A stretch of DNA of 27,363 nt from an uncultured Clostridium sp. (GTDB lineage: Bacteria > Bacillota > Clostridia > Peptostreptococcales > Peptostreptococcaceae): positions 1-27,363 of the forward strand of contig UQCY01000014.1 of NCBI GenBank assembly GCA_900539645.1. Direction: 5' to 3'. The translations under genes were made by a program, and so were the position numbers. How positions within the stretch are numbered: position 1 is the first letter of the stretch; each line of letters begins with the position of its first letter. Of the stretch, positions 9,970 through 17,745 are shown one piece after another. A model generated the notes under the pieces. That model was not told where the DNA came from. It worked only from the letters and a program-made list of their open reading frames with translations, and did no database searches.

Positions 9970-9983
9970 ATTGGATTTACCCC

Positions 9984-10700
9984 CTACGCATTTTCTATTT
10001 CTCTTACTATACTTTCAGCTGCTTCTTTAGGATTTTCAGCCTGTGTTATAGGTCTACCTACAACTATATATTTAGCTCCTCTTCTTATTGCATCTGAAGG
10101 AGTTACTACTCTTTTCTGATCCCCTACTTCTGCTGTTGCAGGTCTTATACCAGGGCAAACTGTAACAAAATCATCTCCACATATTTCAACTATCTTATCT
10201 ACTTCTCTAGCTGAACAAACAACACCGTCTATTCCAGCCTTCTGAGCTAATTTTGCTCTCTTTATAACTAATTCTTCAGCAGTCATACTGCATCCTATAT
10301 CTTCAAGGTCTTCGTTGCTTAATGATGTAAGTACCGTAACACCTACTATTAATGGTTTTTCTATGTTAAGTCTTGCAGCTTCTTCTTTAGCTATTTCTGC
10401 ACACTGTCTCATACCTTCCATATCTGAAACGTGTATAGTCATTAGCCAAACATTATCTCTAACTGCTGCTTTTACCGCACTTTTCATAGTATTTGGTATA
10501 TCGTGGAATTTTAAATCTAGGAATACTTTTTTCCCTTTTTCTTTTAAATAATCAAGAGTTTTACCTCTTGTAGCAACGTACTGTTCTAGACCAACTTTGA
10601 ATATATCAACGCTATCTTCTAATTTGTCTATCATTTCTTTTGCTTTTTCGAAATTGTCAGTGTCAATAGCCACTATCAGTTTTTCTTTTCCATTAACCAT
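9984..10700 (-). CDS. pyrF: Orotidine 5'-phosphate decarboxylase
   Basis: A 239-residue enzyme catalysing OMP to UMP, the last step of de novo UMP synthesis. It is the type 1 family: the catalytic Lys/Asp array appears as FLDLKFHDIPN (D62, K64, D67), preceded by LIVAIDTDNFEKA, and the phosphate-binding region is CPGIRPATAEVGDQKRV followed by YIVVGRPITQA. The start is ATG 10700, preceded by an AGGAG Shine-Dalgarno. A longer open frame to 10748 would run into the attenuator hairpin and is rejected. It is the first gene of the pyrF-carA-carB transcript controlled by the PyrR-type leader. Confidence 0.95.
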   Translation of the reverse strand: MVNGKEKLIVAIDTDNFEKAKEMIDKLEDSVDIFKVGLEQYVATRGKTLDYLKEKGKKVFLDLKFHDIPNTMKSAVKAAVRDNVWLMTIHVSDMEGMRQCAEIAKEEAARLNIEKPLIVGVTVLTSLSNEDLEDIGCSMTAEELVIKRAKLAQKAGIDGVVCSAREVDKIVEICGDDFVTVCPGIRPATAEVGDQKRVVTPSDAIRRGAKYIVVGRPITQAENPKEAAESIVREIENA

Positions 10701-10748
10701 ATCTATTATTCTCCTCTTCATTAGTTTTAACAAAGCCTCGTAATACAC

Positions 10749-10787
10749 AAAAAATCCTTACACCACAAAAAGAGGCATAAGGATTTT
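10749..10787 (-). terminator. Attenuator terminator of the pyr leader
   Basis: On the minus strand, AAAATCCTTA pairs with TAAGGATTTT around a 17-nt loop and the T-run follows directly. It lies between the PyrR-site candidate and the pyrF Shine-Dalgarno, the normal place for a PyrR-controlled terminator. Confidence 0.88.
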
Positions 10788-10816
10788 ATCTTTCCATAAC
10801 AAAAAACGCTATGAGA

Positions 10817-10850
10817 TATCTTTCCCAGTCTCTCTGGACTAGCTTAAAAG
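10817..10850 (-). promoter_or_regulatory. PyrR-binding loop in the pyrF-carAB leader
   Basis: The minus-strand transcript reads AGTCCAGAGAGACTGGGAAAG, which matches the conserved PyrR-binding (anti-antiterminator) RNA hairpin with its TCCAGAGAG segment. In Bacillus, PyrR with UMP binds this hairpin and lets the downstream terminator form. The terminator is at 10749-10787, so UMP-dependent attenuation of the operon is expected. No pyrR gene is in this window. Confidence 0.85.
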
Positions 10851-10905
10851 ACTTTATCATAAATATTTTTATTTCTTCTAATTTAATTATTTTAGTATTT
10901 ATACC

Positions 10906-10935
10906 ATTATAACCATTTAAGAGTTTATATGTCAA
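10906..10935 (-). promoter_or_regulatory. Promoter of the pyrF-carA-carB operon
   Basis: Minus-strand TTGACA (10930-10935), 18-bp spacer, TATAAT (10906-10911): both hexamers are perfect sigma-A consensus. Transcription would begin near 10899, giving a ~200-nt leader. The remaining sequence up to 11074 is AT-rich and I see nothing else in it. Confidence 0.85.
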
Positions 10936-11074
10936 TAACTTATTAATCCTCTTCTTCAATTAAGGTTTTTGTTTTTTATGAAAAGTACATTACTCTTATA
11001 TTATACATCGTTTTCCAATTAATTTGGATATTATTATGTTATTTATGGTAATTATTCCTATAAAAATTCTAATT

Positions 11075-11953
11075 TTACTCTTCATCATCTAAGTCATCAG
11101 TAACATAGTTTCTTGGTTCAGCTGATATAAAGTACTCTCTTCCACCAATTCTATTTCTTAAATTCATATCCTTGTAGACAACAGTCATTCCTCTTTCTCT
11201 ACAAGCTAAATCAAAATGCTTTAGAGCAATTCCCATACTAATCTTGCTCATATCTCTAAGAACTGCCTTTTTAGGAACTTTTTCAAAGAAATGAATTCCT
11301 TTTTTATCTCTCAGTACATACCAAGGCTGCGTATTCTTAACAGATGGCGCACGTCTTACAAGCTCCATAACATCTTCCCATTCACCTTTCATACCTTTAG
11401 ATATCTTAGAAATATCTTTTCTATCTGGTATCGCAAATCTAGTTCTAAATAAAGGCTCAGATTTTATAGGCATACCAAATGCAATTATTATACATGGATC
11501 TCCTATACTTTCATCTAATTCTGCATTTTTTATCATCTCAGCTACTTCAAAACCTTCATCTCTAACAAAATCTCTCTCGTCTTCTTCTGTCTTTAAGCAG
11601 TCTAAAATATCTGCTTTTGTAAGGTGAGAGTCTATCCAACAAGTAGCTATACCAAGGCTAGTCATAAATAGTACTACCTCTTCCATAGCGTATCCAACAT
11701 TCTGAAGATGGTCCTTACCTCCATCAGATGTGACAACTATATAATGAGGTGCCTTTATCTTACATTCCTTTCCCATAAGGAAGTGGATAAGATGTCCCTT
11801 ATCTATAACATGAGCTTGAATATTTAAATCTTCGTCTATATATGTTATATTATCGCACGCTCTTTTAACGTCTTCTATCAAATGATCTTTGAGTTTCTTA
11901 TTTGAAAAGAACTCAGTTGTTTTTCTATAATAAATGGCTTCACATAATTCCAT
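11075..11953 (-). CDS. Nitroreductase-fold family protein
   Basis: A 292-residue protein of the nitroreductase superfamily (the so-called putative TM nitroreductase group, which despite its name has no clear membrane segment here). The N-terminal MELCEAIYYRKTTEFFSNKKL resembles the family's AIxxRRSxRxF opening. RRAPSVKNTQPWYVL (~205-219) is the typical APSxxNxQPW flavin-site motif, and IALKHFDLACRERG follows. An apparent internal repeat of the half-fold suggests an intramolecular dimer. FMN binding is expected; the substrate is unknown. A GGGAGGA Shine-Dalgarno precedes ATG 11953. It is divergent from the aminopeptidase gene. Confidence 0.8.
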   Translation of the reverse strand: MELCEAIYYRKTTEFFSNKKLKDHLIEDVKRACDNITYIDEDLNIQAHVIDKGHLIHFLMGKECKIKAPHYIVVTSDGGKDHLQNVGYAMEEVVLFMTSLGIATCWIDSHLTKADILDCLKTEEDERDFVRDEGFEVAEMIKNAELDESIGDPCIIIAFGMPIKSEPLFRTRFAIPDRKDISKISKGMKGEWEDVMELVRRAPSVKNTQPWYVLRDKKGIHFFEKVPKKAVLRDMSKISMGIALKHFDLACRERGMTVVYKDMNLRNRIGGREYFISAEPRNYVTDDLDDEE

Positions 11954-12082
11954 ATTAAAAATCCTCCCGAAAAAATCAAAAAAACTAATTATTCTATCAT
12001 ATACATTATAATTATTTTTCGTAATTTTGTATATAGCACAGCAGAAGAATAACTCTTTTATATATCACTTAAATTTTCAAAA

Positions 12083-12091
12083 TGATATAAT
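12083..12091 (+). promoter_or_regulatory. Extended -10 promoter of the aminopeptidase gene
   Basis: TGATATAAT is an extended -10 (TGnTATAAT) 39 bp before the ATG. No good -35 hexamer is seen at 16-18 bp, as is common with extended -10 promoters. Confidence 0.55.
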
Positions 12092-12130
12092 AAAAATATA
12101 CAAAAATAAATTGGTTGGAGGTATAAAGAA

Positions 12131-13360
12131 ATGAATTTTGAAAGAAATTTAGACAAATACGCTGAACTATCTATAAAAGTTGGAATGAATGTTCAGCCTG
12201 GAGAAACTCTTTTAGTTCGCTCACCTATAGATTGCGCCGATTTCGTAAGAAAAGCTGTCAAATATGCATATGAATGTGGTGCAAAACACGTATATGTAGA
12301 ATGGAGCGACGACGAATGCTCTAAACTAACATATAACATGGCTCCTGACGAATCATTTAATGAATATCCTCAGTGGCAGGCAGATAAATATACTCAGATA
12401 GCAAAAGAAGGTGGCTCTTTCTTAACAGTAGTAGCTCAGGACCCAGACCTTCTTAAAGGTGTAGATCCTCAGAGAATAGCAAACTTCCAGAAAGCTTCTG
12501 GAAAAGCTCTTAAAGAATGGAGATCTTATACATTAACAGATAGATGTAAATGGAGCATAGTTGCTTGTCCTTCTGTAAACTGGGCTAAAAAAGTATACCC
12601 AAATTGCTCTGAAGAAGAAGCAGTAGAAAAACTATGGGAAGGAATCTTCCAGTGCACTAGAGCAGATTTAGAATCTCCTGTAGACGCTTGGAATGAACAT
12701 ATAGCAAACCTTAAAAAGAGAACTGACTTCTTAAACGAATCAGATTTCAAAACATTAAAATACTCATCAGCTAAAACAAATCTTTCAATAGATTTACCAG
12801 AAGGACATATTTGGTTAAGTGGAGATGCAAAAGATCCAAACGGTGTATCTTTCGTACCAAATATACCAACAGAAGAAATATACGGAATGCCTCATAAATT
12901 TGGAGTAAATGGTACTGTAGCTAGTACAAAACCATTAGTATTTGGTGGCAATGTAATAGATGATTTCACAATAACATTTGAAAATGGAAAAATAGTAGAT
13001 TTCACAGCTGAAAAAGGATACGAAACTCTTAAAAATCTAATAGAAACTGATGAAGGTTCTCACTACATAGGAGAAGTCGCACTAGTTCCTTATGACTCTC
13101 CAATATCAAATACAAATACAGTATTCTATACTACTCTATTTGATGAAAATGCATCTTGTCACTTAGCTATCGGTTCTGCCTACAGAAGCTGCATAGAAAA
13201 TGGAAATGATTTAAAAGATGAAGAATTAGATAAAATAGGAGTTAATGATAGTTTAACTCATGTAGATTTTATGGTTGGATCTGCAGATATGGACATAACT
13301 GGAATAACTAAAGATGGAAAAGAAATTGCCATATTCAAAAAAGGAAACTGGGCATTTTAG
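12131..13360 (+). CDS. M29 family aminopeptidase
   Basis: A 409-residue leucyl-type aminopeptidase of the M29 (AmpS/PepS/aminopeptidase T) family, a cytosolic two-metal enzyme removing N-terminal residues from peptides. The N-terminal domain begins KYAELSIKVGMNVQPGETLLVRSP. The metal-site motifs are in the C-terminal half: FVPNIPTEEIYGMPHK (~247-262), IGEVALVPYDSPIS (~316-329), NASCHLAIGSAY (~345-356) and LTHVDFMVGSADMD (~379-392). Length matches the family. A GGAGG Shine-Dalgarno precedes ATG 12131. The stop codon is followed after one base by palindromic element copy 1. The gene fits a peptide-using lifestyle, as does pepT at 25480-26703. Confidence 0.93.
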   Translation: MNFERNLDKYAELSIKVGMNVQPGETLLVRSPIDCADFVRKAVKYAYECGAKHVYVEWSDDECSKLTYNMAPDESFNEYPQWQADKYTQIAKEGGSFLTVVAQDPDLLKGVDPQRIANFQKASGKALKEWRSYTLTDRCKWSIVACPSVNWAKKVYPNCSEEEAVEKLWEGIFQCTRADLESPVDAWNEHIANLKKRTDFLNESDFKTLKYSSAKTNLSIDLPEGHIWLSGDAKDPNGVSFVPNIPTEEIYGMPHKFGVNGTVASTKPLVFGGNVIDDFTITFENGKIVDFTAEKGYETLKNLIETDEGSHYIGEVALVPYDSPISNTNTVFYTTLFDENASCHLAIGSAYRSCIENGNDLKDEELDKIGVNDSLTHVDFMVGSADMDITGITKDGKEIAIFKKGNWAF

Positions 13361-13361
13361 T

Positions 13362-13542
13362 TAATCAAGGTTTATAATTTATAAAATAGCAAAAATAAAA
13401 GGAAGTGCAATCAGTCCTCCAGGCTTCGACGCCTCACACTTTTATATAACACATTTATAAGATGTGAGGCGTCTGTAGATTGTCGGGAGTGATTTGAACT
13501 TCCTTTTTATTTCCACATTTTTAAAATTATAACCCTTGATTA
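13362..13542 (+). repeat. Structured palindromic element, copy 1
   Basis: A 181-bp imperfect inverted repeat starting one base after the aminopeptidase stop. Outermost arms are TAATCAAGG (13362-13370) and CCTTGATTA (13534-13542). Further pairs include TTATAATTT/AAATTATAA, AAAAGGAAGT/ACTTCCTTTT and AATCA/TGATT. The core internal loop is TCCAGGCTTC (13418-13427) opposite TGTAGATTGTC (13474-13484). Inside it GACGCCTCACA (13428-13438) pairs with TGTGAGGCGTC (13463-13473), capped by a 24-nt loop beginning CTTTTATATAACACATTTA. It could also act as the aminopeptidase terminator (CTTCCTTTTTA). It shares its core with copies at 13738-13880 and 19394-19615. I do not recognise it as a known RNA or mobile element. 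Confidence 0.8.
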
Positions 13543-13571
13543 TCCTAAAATGTTGATAAAATGCGGAAAAG

Positions 13572-13705
13572 TTATCCACTTTTGTACAAGTTGATACACA
13601 TTTTGTTTATATCTTTAAGATAAAAATTAAAAATATCTTCTATTCTAGAGAATATTTCTGCTTTGTGGATATTTATCTCTGTTAATTATGTGGATAAGTG
13701 GATAA
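13572..13705. promoter_or_regulatory. Cluster of DnaA-box-like 9-mers
   Basis: Within 134 bp there are: TTATCCACT (13572-13580, +), TGATACACA (13592-13600, +), ATATCCACA (13664-13672, -), a perfect TTATCCACA (13689-13697, -) and TTATCCACT (13697-13705, -), the last two overlapping by one base. The sequence between them is very AT-rich. The cluster lies exactly between palindromic copies 1 and 2. No dnaA, dnaN or replication gene is nearby. It could be a DnaA-binding or titration site, or part of an origin; which one cannot be told from sequence. The segment 13543-13737 holds no gene. Confidence 0.55.
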
Positions 13706-13737
13706 CTTTCCCTGCCGTGTTTTGCAATTTATAGATA

Positions 13738-13880
13738 TAATTTAATTAGAAAATTGCTAAATAGTGGGACAACACCGACAATCTGCAAGCGACTCGTAGC
13801 ATTTAAATGTGTTACATAAAAGTACGAGTCGCTGAAGCCTGGAGAGTTGAACACTATTTAGCAATTTTCTGCTTAAATTA
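13738..13880 (-). repeat. Structured palindromic element, copy 2 (inverted)
   Basis: A 143-bp inverted repeat in the opposite orientation to copy 1. Outer arms TAATTTAA (from 13738) and TTAAATTA (to 13880) continue into AGAAAATTGCTAAATAGTG and its complement (13842-13870 side: CACTATTTAGCAATTTTCT). Read on the minus strand the core is TCCAGGCTTC (13834-13843) opposite TGCAGATTGTC (13777-13787). The inner helix AGCGACTCGTA/TACGAGTCGCT differs in sequence from copy 1 but is fully paired. The apical loop shares 18 of 19 bases with copy 1 (ACTTTTATRTAACACATTTA region). It lies downstream of metH, whose terminator at 13892-13934 comes first. Confidence 0.8.
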
Positions 13881-13891
13881 AGAGCATAAAT

Positions 13892-13934
13892 AAAAAACAC
13901 CGTATGGTTTCGCTAATCCCATACGGTGTTTTTT
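13892..13934. terminator. Intrinsic terminator, probably of the luxS-metH operon
   Basis: A perfect 16-bp stem AAAAAACACCGTATGG / CCATACGGTGTTTTTT around an 11-nt loop, with A- and T-tracts on both sides so it works in either direction. It lies 156 bp past the metH stop. The stretch 13935-14089 holds no gene; weak DnaA-like 9-mers lie at 13979-13987 and 13994-14002. Confidence 0.85.
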
Positions 13935-14089
13935 ATTGTTGACGATAAATTGATAAAATATTTCCATCTAAATCACAAATATCCACTCGCTACTTTGGAT
14001 AATTGGACTTTTCTCTTGGTTATATTATATACAAAATATACATCTTAGTATACACTAAATCCGAAGATTTTTAAACAGTTTTTTTAATT

Positions 14090-16480
14090 TTATAATATAA
14101 TTTTTGCTATTTCGACTGCAGACTTAGCATCTTTTGCATAAAAATCGGCTCCTATTTCAGATGCATAGTCCTCTGTAAGTACTGCACCACCGACAAAAAT
14201 CTTAACATTAGGCATTTTTTCTTTCAGCGCTTTTATAGTTTCTTCCATACTTTTTACAGTTGTAGTCATAAGTGCACTAAGTCCTACAAGTTTTATATTT
14301 TCTTCAACAGCTTTTTCCACAACTTTATCCACAGGAACATCTCTTCCTAAGTCGATAATTTCATATCCGTAGTTTTCAAGCATTATTTTTACAATATTTT
14401 TACCTATATCGTGGATATCACCTTCTACAGTAGCTAGGATAATCTTTCCTTTTGATACATCTTCTTTTTTATCCCCATTTTTACTTATTAAATTCTCTTT
14501 AATAACAGTAAGTGAAGCTTTAACGGCTTCTGCAGATTGAATCATCTGTGGAAGGAATATTTCCCCTTTTTCAAATTTTTTCCCAACAACATCAAGTGCA
14601 GGAATTAATATCTCATCTAAAATATAATTCTCATCAGTATCATTTAGCATCTCTACAGTTTTGCTTTTAGCCTCATCTTTAATTCCCTTTTCAACAAGAT
14701 CAAATAACGACATATCTGAAGAACTAGTAGATGATTTTACATCTTTTTTATTATCTACGTCGCTGTATCTTTCAACAAATTTTGTACATCCCTTGTCTAT
14801 ATTTCTAATAACCTTGTATGAAGTTATCGCTTCCATCATTCTTTCATTATTAGGATTTATAATAGCTAAATCAAGACCAGCATCTAAAGCTAAAGTTAAA
14901 AATGCAGAGTTTACTGCCTGTCTATTTGGAAGCCCAAAAGAAATATTAGACACCCCAAGAGTTGTATGCACACCTAGTTTTTTAACTTCTTTCATAGCTT
15001 TTAAAGTTTCATAAGCTGCTTCTTGCTGAGCCGAAACTGTTAGAGATAGACAATCTATGTAGATATCCTCTCTTCTAATTCCAAACTCCTCGGCTCTTTT
15101 TATAATCTTCTTAGCAATCTCTACTCTTTCCTCGGCTTTTTCAGGAATTCCTCTCTCATCAAGAGTAAGACCTACAACACAGGCTCCGTATTTTTTAACT
15201 AGAGGAAGAATAGCTTCTAGTGACTCATCTTTTCCATTTACTGAGTTTACTATTGTTCTACCATTGCAATATCTAAGCCCAGCCTCTAAAGATTCAACAA
15301 CTGATGAATCTATCTGAACAGGTGTATCTGTAACAGACTGCACCTCTTTTAAAATATCCACCATAGCTTTTCTTTCATCTATTCCAGGAAGTCCAGTATT
15401 TATCTCTAAAATATCTGCCCCACCATTTACCTGCTCTATAGCAAGTCTAACTGCATAATCCGTATTTCCTGATTTTAAAGCTTCTTTAAATGCTTTTCTC
15501 CCAGTTGGATTTATTCTCTCACCAACAACTCTAGGCTCATCAATTCTCACAACCTTAGACGGAGAACAAACTGCACTTACATATTCATTATTTTTATCTC
15601 CAATTTCTACACTAGATAGATTATCAGAAATCTTCTTTATATATGAAGGATCTGTACCACAACATCCACCTATTATACTAGCTCCTGCCTCGATAAATTT
15701 CTTAACACCTTCCCAATACTCATCAGGTCCTATATCATAAGTAGCCTGTCCGTCGTGCATTGAAGGAAGTCCAGCATTTGCCTGTACCATAACAGGAATT
15801 TGTGCAACACTGCAAATCTTCTCAACTATTGGTAATAGCTGCACAGGACCAAGTGAACAGTTTACACCTATTGCGTCTACTCCAAGTCCACCTATAGTAT
15901 AGACCATACTTTCTGGAAGACATCCTGTAAAACTTCTTCCATCTTCATCAAAAGTCATAGTTGCAAAAACTGGTAAATCAGAATTTTCCTTAGCTGCAAG
16001 GACAGCAGCTTTTATCTCAAGTAAATCCATCATAGTTTCAATTACTATAACATCTACTCCAGCTTTTACACCCCGTACAACCTCTCTTTTAAAAATCTCA
16101 TATGCTCTATCAAAGCTCAAAGTTCCCATTGGCTCAAGCATCTCACCTATTGGACCAATATCCAATGCTACAAACTTTTCCTTATCTGAACTAGATTCTT
16201 CTATAGCCTCTCTTGCCGTCTTTACAGCGTTATCTATTATCATCTCAACAGTATATCCTTCTGGGAGCTTTAGCTCATTACATCCAAAAGTACAAGTAAG
16301 AACTGTGTTCGTCCCAGCATCTAAATACTGTCTATGTATATCTCTTAAAATATCTGGATTTTTATATGCAAAAACCTCAGGATTTTCTCCCATTTTTAGT
16401 CCATTTCTCTGAAGCATAGTTCCCATAGCTCCATCAAACATTAAAACTTTTCCTGTCTTTAAATAATCTCTAATTTCCAT
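14090..16480 (-). CDS. metH: Cobalamin-dependent methionine synthase lacking the reactivation domain
   Basis: A 796-residue MetH that transfers a methyl group from methyltetrahydrofolate via cobalamin to homocysteine. Domains in order: homocysteine-binding Zn barrel (~1-300; Zn cysteines C208 in GVNCSLGP and C273/C274 in GGCCGTDP), pterin barrel (~315-565; ERINPTGRK, EINTGLPGIDERKA), and the cobalamin cap plus Rossmann domain (~590-796) with the ligand motif DIHDIG (H690). The C-terminal SAM-binding reactivation domain of E. coli MetH (1227 residues) is absent; the adjacent gene encodes it separately. ATG 16480 follows a GGGGGA Shine-Dalgarno inside the end of that gene (11-bp overlap), so the two are likely translationally coupled. 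Confidence 0.95.
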   Translation of the reverse strand: MEIRDYLKTGKVLMFDGAMGTMLQRNGLKMGENPEVFAYKNPDILRDIHRQYLDAGTNTVLTCTFGCNELKLPEGYTVEMIIDNAVKTAREAIEESSSDKEKFVALDIGPIGEMLEPMGTLSFDRAYEIFKREVVRGVKAGVDVIVIETMMDLLEIKAAVLAAKENSDLPVFATMTFDEDGRSFTGCLPESMVYTIGGLGVDAIGVNCSLGPVQLLPIVEKICSVAQIPVMVQANAGLPSMHDGQATYDIGPDEYWEGVKKFIEAGASIIGGCCGTDPSYIKKISDNLSSVEIGDKNNEYVSAVCSPSKVVRIDEPRVVGERINPTGRKAFKEALKSGNTDYAVRLAIEQVNGGADILEINTGLPGIDERKAMVDILKEVQSVTDTPVQIDSSVVESLEAGLRYCNGRTIVNSVNGKDESLEAILPLVKKYGACVVGLTLDERGIPEKAEERVEIAKKIIKRAEEFGIRREDIYIDCLSLTVSAQQEAAYETLKAMKEVKKLGVHTTLGVSNISFGLPNRQAVNSAFLTLALDAGLDLAIINPNNERMMEAITSYKVIRNIDKGCTKFVERYSDVDNKKDVKSSTSSSDMSLFDLVEKGIKDEAKSKTVEMLNDTDENYILDEILIPALDVVGKKFEKGEIFLPQMIQSAEAVKASLTVIKENLISKNGDKKEDVSKGKIILATVEGDIHDIGKNIVKIMLENYGYEIIDLGRDVPVDKVVEKAVEENIKLVGLSALMTTTVKSMEETIKALKEKMPNVKIFVGGAVLTEDYASEIGADFYAKDAKSAVEIAKIIL

Positions 16481-17195
16481 AGCAAGATCCCCCGCTTTCC
16501 CTTCTGTATATACAGTTGTTGTAGTTTGGGCACTCTAAACAACTTTTTTTACCTTTTTTAACTTTATTATCTTTGTCTTTACTTGAATCATATATTCCAA
16601 TAATTGCACTAACTGACTTTCTTGGTACCATAAGTCCGCTACTGCTTGTAGTGAGTCCTATTTTATTCTGAGACTGCAGAATATTCAGAATTTCTTTGCC
16701 ACACTCTAGTGGTAAGTCACCATATCCTGGACTATATCTCATAGTTATATATTTCCCAGATTTTTCAACTTCTTTTTCAATTCTTTCCTGAACATAATCA
16801 CAAGTCCGCTCTACAAATGTTGTAGCAGCAGAATCCATTATTATACTTTTTGCAAGGTCTACATATTCAGCCTTTCTAGTTTCCATTTCTACCTTTGTTC
16901 CAATAGTGGCTGCAAATAGAATACATTCATCGCAACCTCTAAGAAGTTTTGAAATATCTTTACTTTTTAAAACTAAATTTGTTCCCTCTACTTCAATTCT
17001 ATCTTCAAAAAATTTAAGCGGATATCTTTCGTATACCGCTCTAGGAGTTATTATGGTTCTAGTTTGCTCAATTGCTAAATCTATCTTCTCTGAAAAACTA
17101 CTCTCTATCTCTTGGCCTTTATACCGGAGATATCTAAGAACTTCGGCTTTTTCAATAGATATCTCCGTATTTTTTAAATTCTTTACAATGCTCAA
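16470..17195 (-). CDS. Stand-alone methionine synthase reactivation-domain protein
   Basis: A 241-residue protein carrying the MetH activation domain (the SAM-binding C-terminal module of E. coli MetH). The hallmark MRYSPGYGDLPL (152-163) is intact, with FAATIGTKVE and GLTTSSSGLMVPRKSVSAIIGI as supporting blocks. In E. coli this module uses SAM to remethylate oxidised cob(II)alamin; here it would act in trans on the neighbouring MetH. The tail (218-241) has four cysteines, CxxCx5C plus one more (C219, C222, C228, C238), suggesting a metal or Fe-S site. The start is TTG at 17195, 10 bp past the luxS stop, after an AGGAT Shine-Dalgarno; no ATG is available nearby. Confidence 0.88.
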   Translation of the reverse strand: MSIVKNLKNTEISIEKAEVLRYLRYKGQEIESSFSEKIDLAIEQTRTIITPRAVYERYPLKFFEDRIEVEGTNLVLKSKDISKLLRGCDECILFAATIGTKVEMETRKAEYVDLAKSIIMDSAATTFVERTCDYVQERIEKEVEKSGKYITMRYSPGYGDLPLECGKEILNILQSQNKIGLTTSSSGLMVPRKSVSAIIGIYDSSKDKDNKVKKGKKSCLECPNYNNCIYRRESGGSCYGN

Positions 17196-17205
17196 TAGCT
17201 TAATC

Positions 17206-17661
17206 CTATTCTCCGTATATGTTTAAAGAGAATCCTTCATCTAAAGCTTTTTTAGCATATTCTTTTGCACCAAATAGAGATAAATCTCTGTAGTTTCCAC
17301 ATTCTACTGCTGTTGCAGCTGGTATTTCATCTGTAGTTAGTACCATTTCAAGAGCTTTTTCTAACCCTTCTTTAACGTATGCAGGTTCAACATCTCCCCA
17401 CATTATTAGATAATAACCAGTTCTGCATCCCATTGGAGATAAGTCTATTATATCGTCCATAGTTTCTCTTAAATATGTAGCTAAAAGATGTTCTAATCCA
17501 TGAAGTGCAGCTGTACCAAATGCTTCTACGTTAGGCTGTAAAAATCTTAAATCAAATTTTGTAACTTTGTCTCCGTTTTTGCCATCTAATACGCAACATT
17601 TTCTAACATAAGGTGCTTTAACTTTTGTGTGATCTAGTTTGAAGCTTTCTACTTTTTCCAT
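17206..17661 (-). CDS. luxS: S-ribosylhomocysteine lyase
   Basis: A 151-residue LuxS, which cleaves S-ribosylhomocysteine to homocysteine and the autoinducer-2 precursor DPD. The metal motif HGLEH (H54, E57, H58) is present, the third metal ligand is C121 in VECGNYRDL, and the catalytic Cys is C79 in MGCRTGYYLI. Length matches the family. A strong AGGAGG Shine-Dalgarno lies before ATG 17661. It is the first gene of an operon with the MetH reactivation protein and MetH, so its homocysteine product feeds straight into methionine synthesis. The Pfs/MTAN enzyme that makes its substrate is not in the window. Confidence 0.97.
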   Translation of the reverse strand: MEKVESFKLDHTKVKAPYVRKCCVLDGKNGDKVTKFDLRFLQPNVEAFGTAALHGLEHLLATYLRETMDDIIDLSPMGCRTGYYLIMWGDVEPAYVKEGLEKALEMVLTTDEIPAATAVECGNYRDLSLFGAKEYAKKALDEGFSLNIYGE

Positions 17662-17695
17662 TTCCTAATCCTCCTAAAAAATTTATCTTACAATT

Positions 17696-17729
17696 AAAAA
17701 GCTCTTCTCATCAAATCGACAAGAAGAGC
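17696..17729 (-). terminator. Leader terminator of the luxS operon
   Basis: Minus-strand stem GCTCTTCT / AGAAGAGC with a 13-nt loop and a T-run, ending 34 bp before luxS. A competing 9-bp pairing exists: ATCGATAAG (17746-17754), which contains the 3' strand of aptamer helix P1, can pair with CTTGTCGAT (17715-17723) in the terminator loop and 5' arm. This gives a normal terminator/antiterminator switch that is off when P1 is stabilised. Confidence 0.85.
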
Positions 17730-17745
17730 AATCTTTTCATTCTAT

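Noticed and set aside
10701..10748. Longer PyrF start
   Set aside because: It would start directly beside the attenuator's T-run; the family begins near the MVNGKEK start, which has its own Shine-Dalgarno.
13362..13880. CRISPR array or integron attC sites
   Set aside because: There are no regularly spaced direct repeats, and the core does not contain attC R'/R'' boxes (GTTRRRY / RYYYAAC).
14041..14085. Metal or metH terminator formed by AAATC-TTCG-GATTT near the metH stop
   Set aside because: The stem has only five weak pairs and no T-run; the strong terminator at 13892-13934 is a better candidate.
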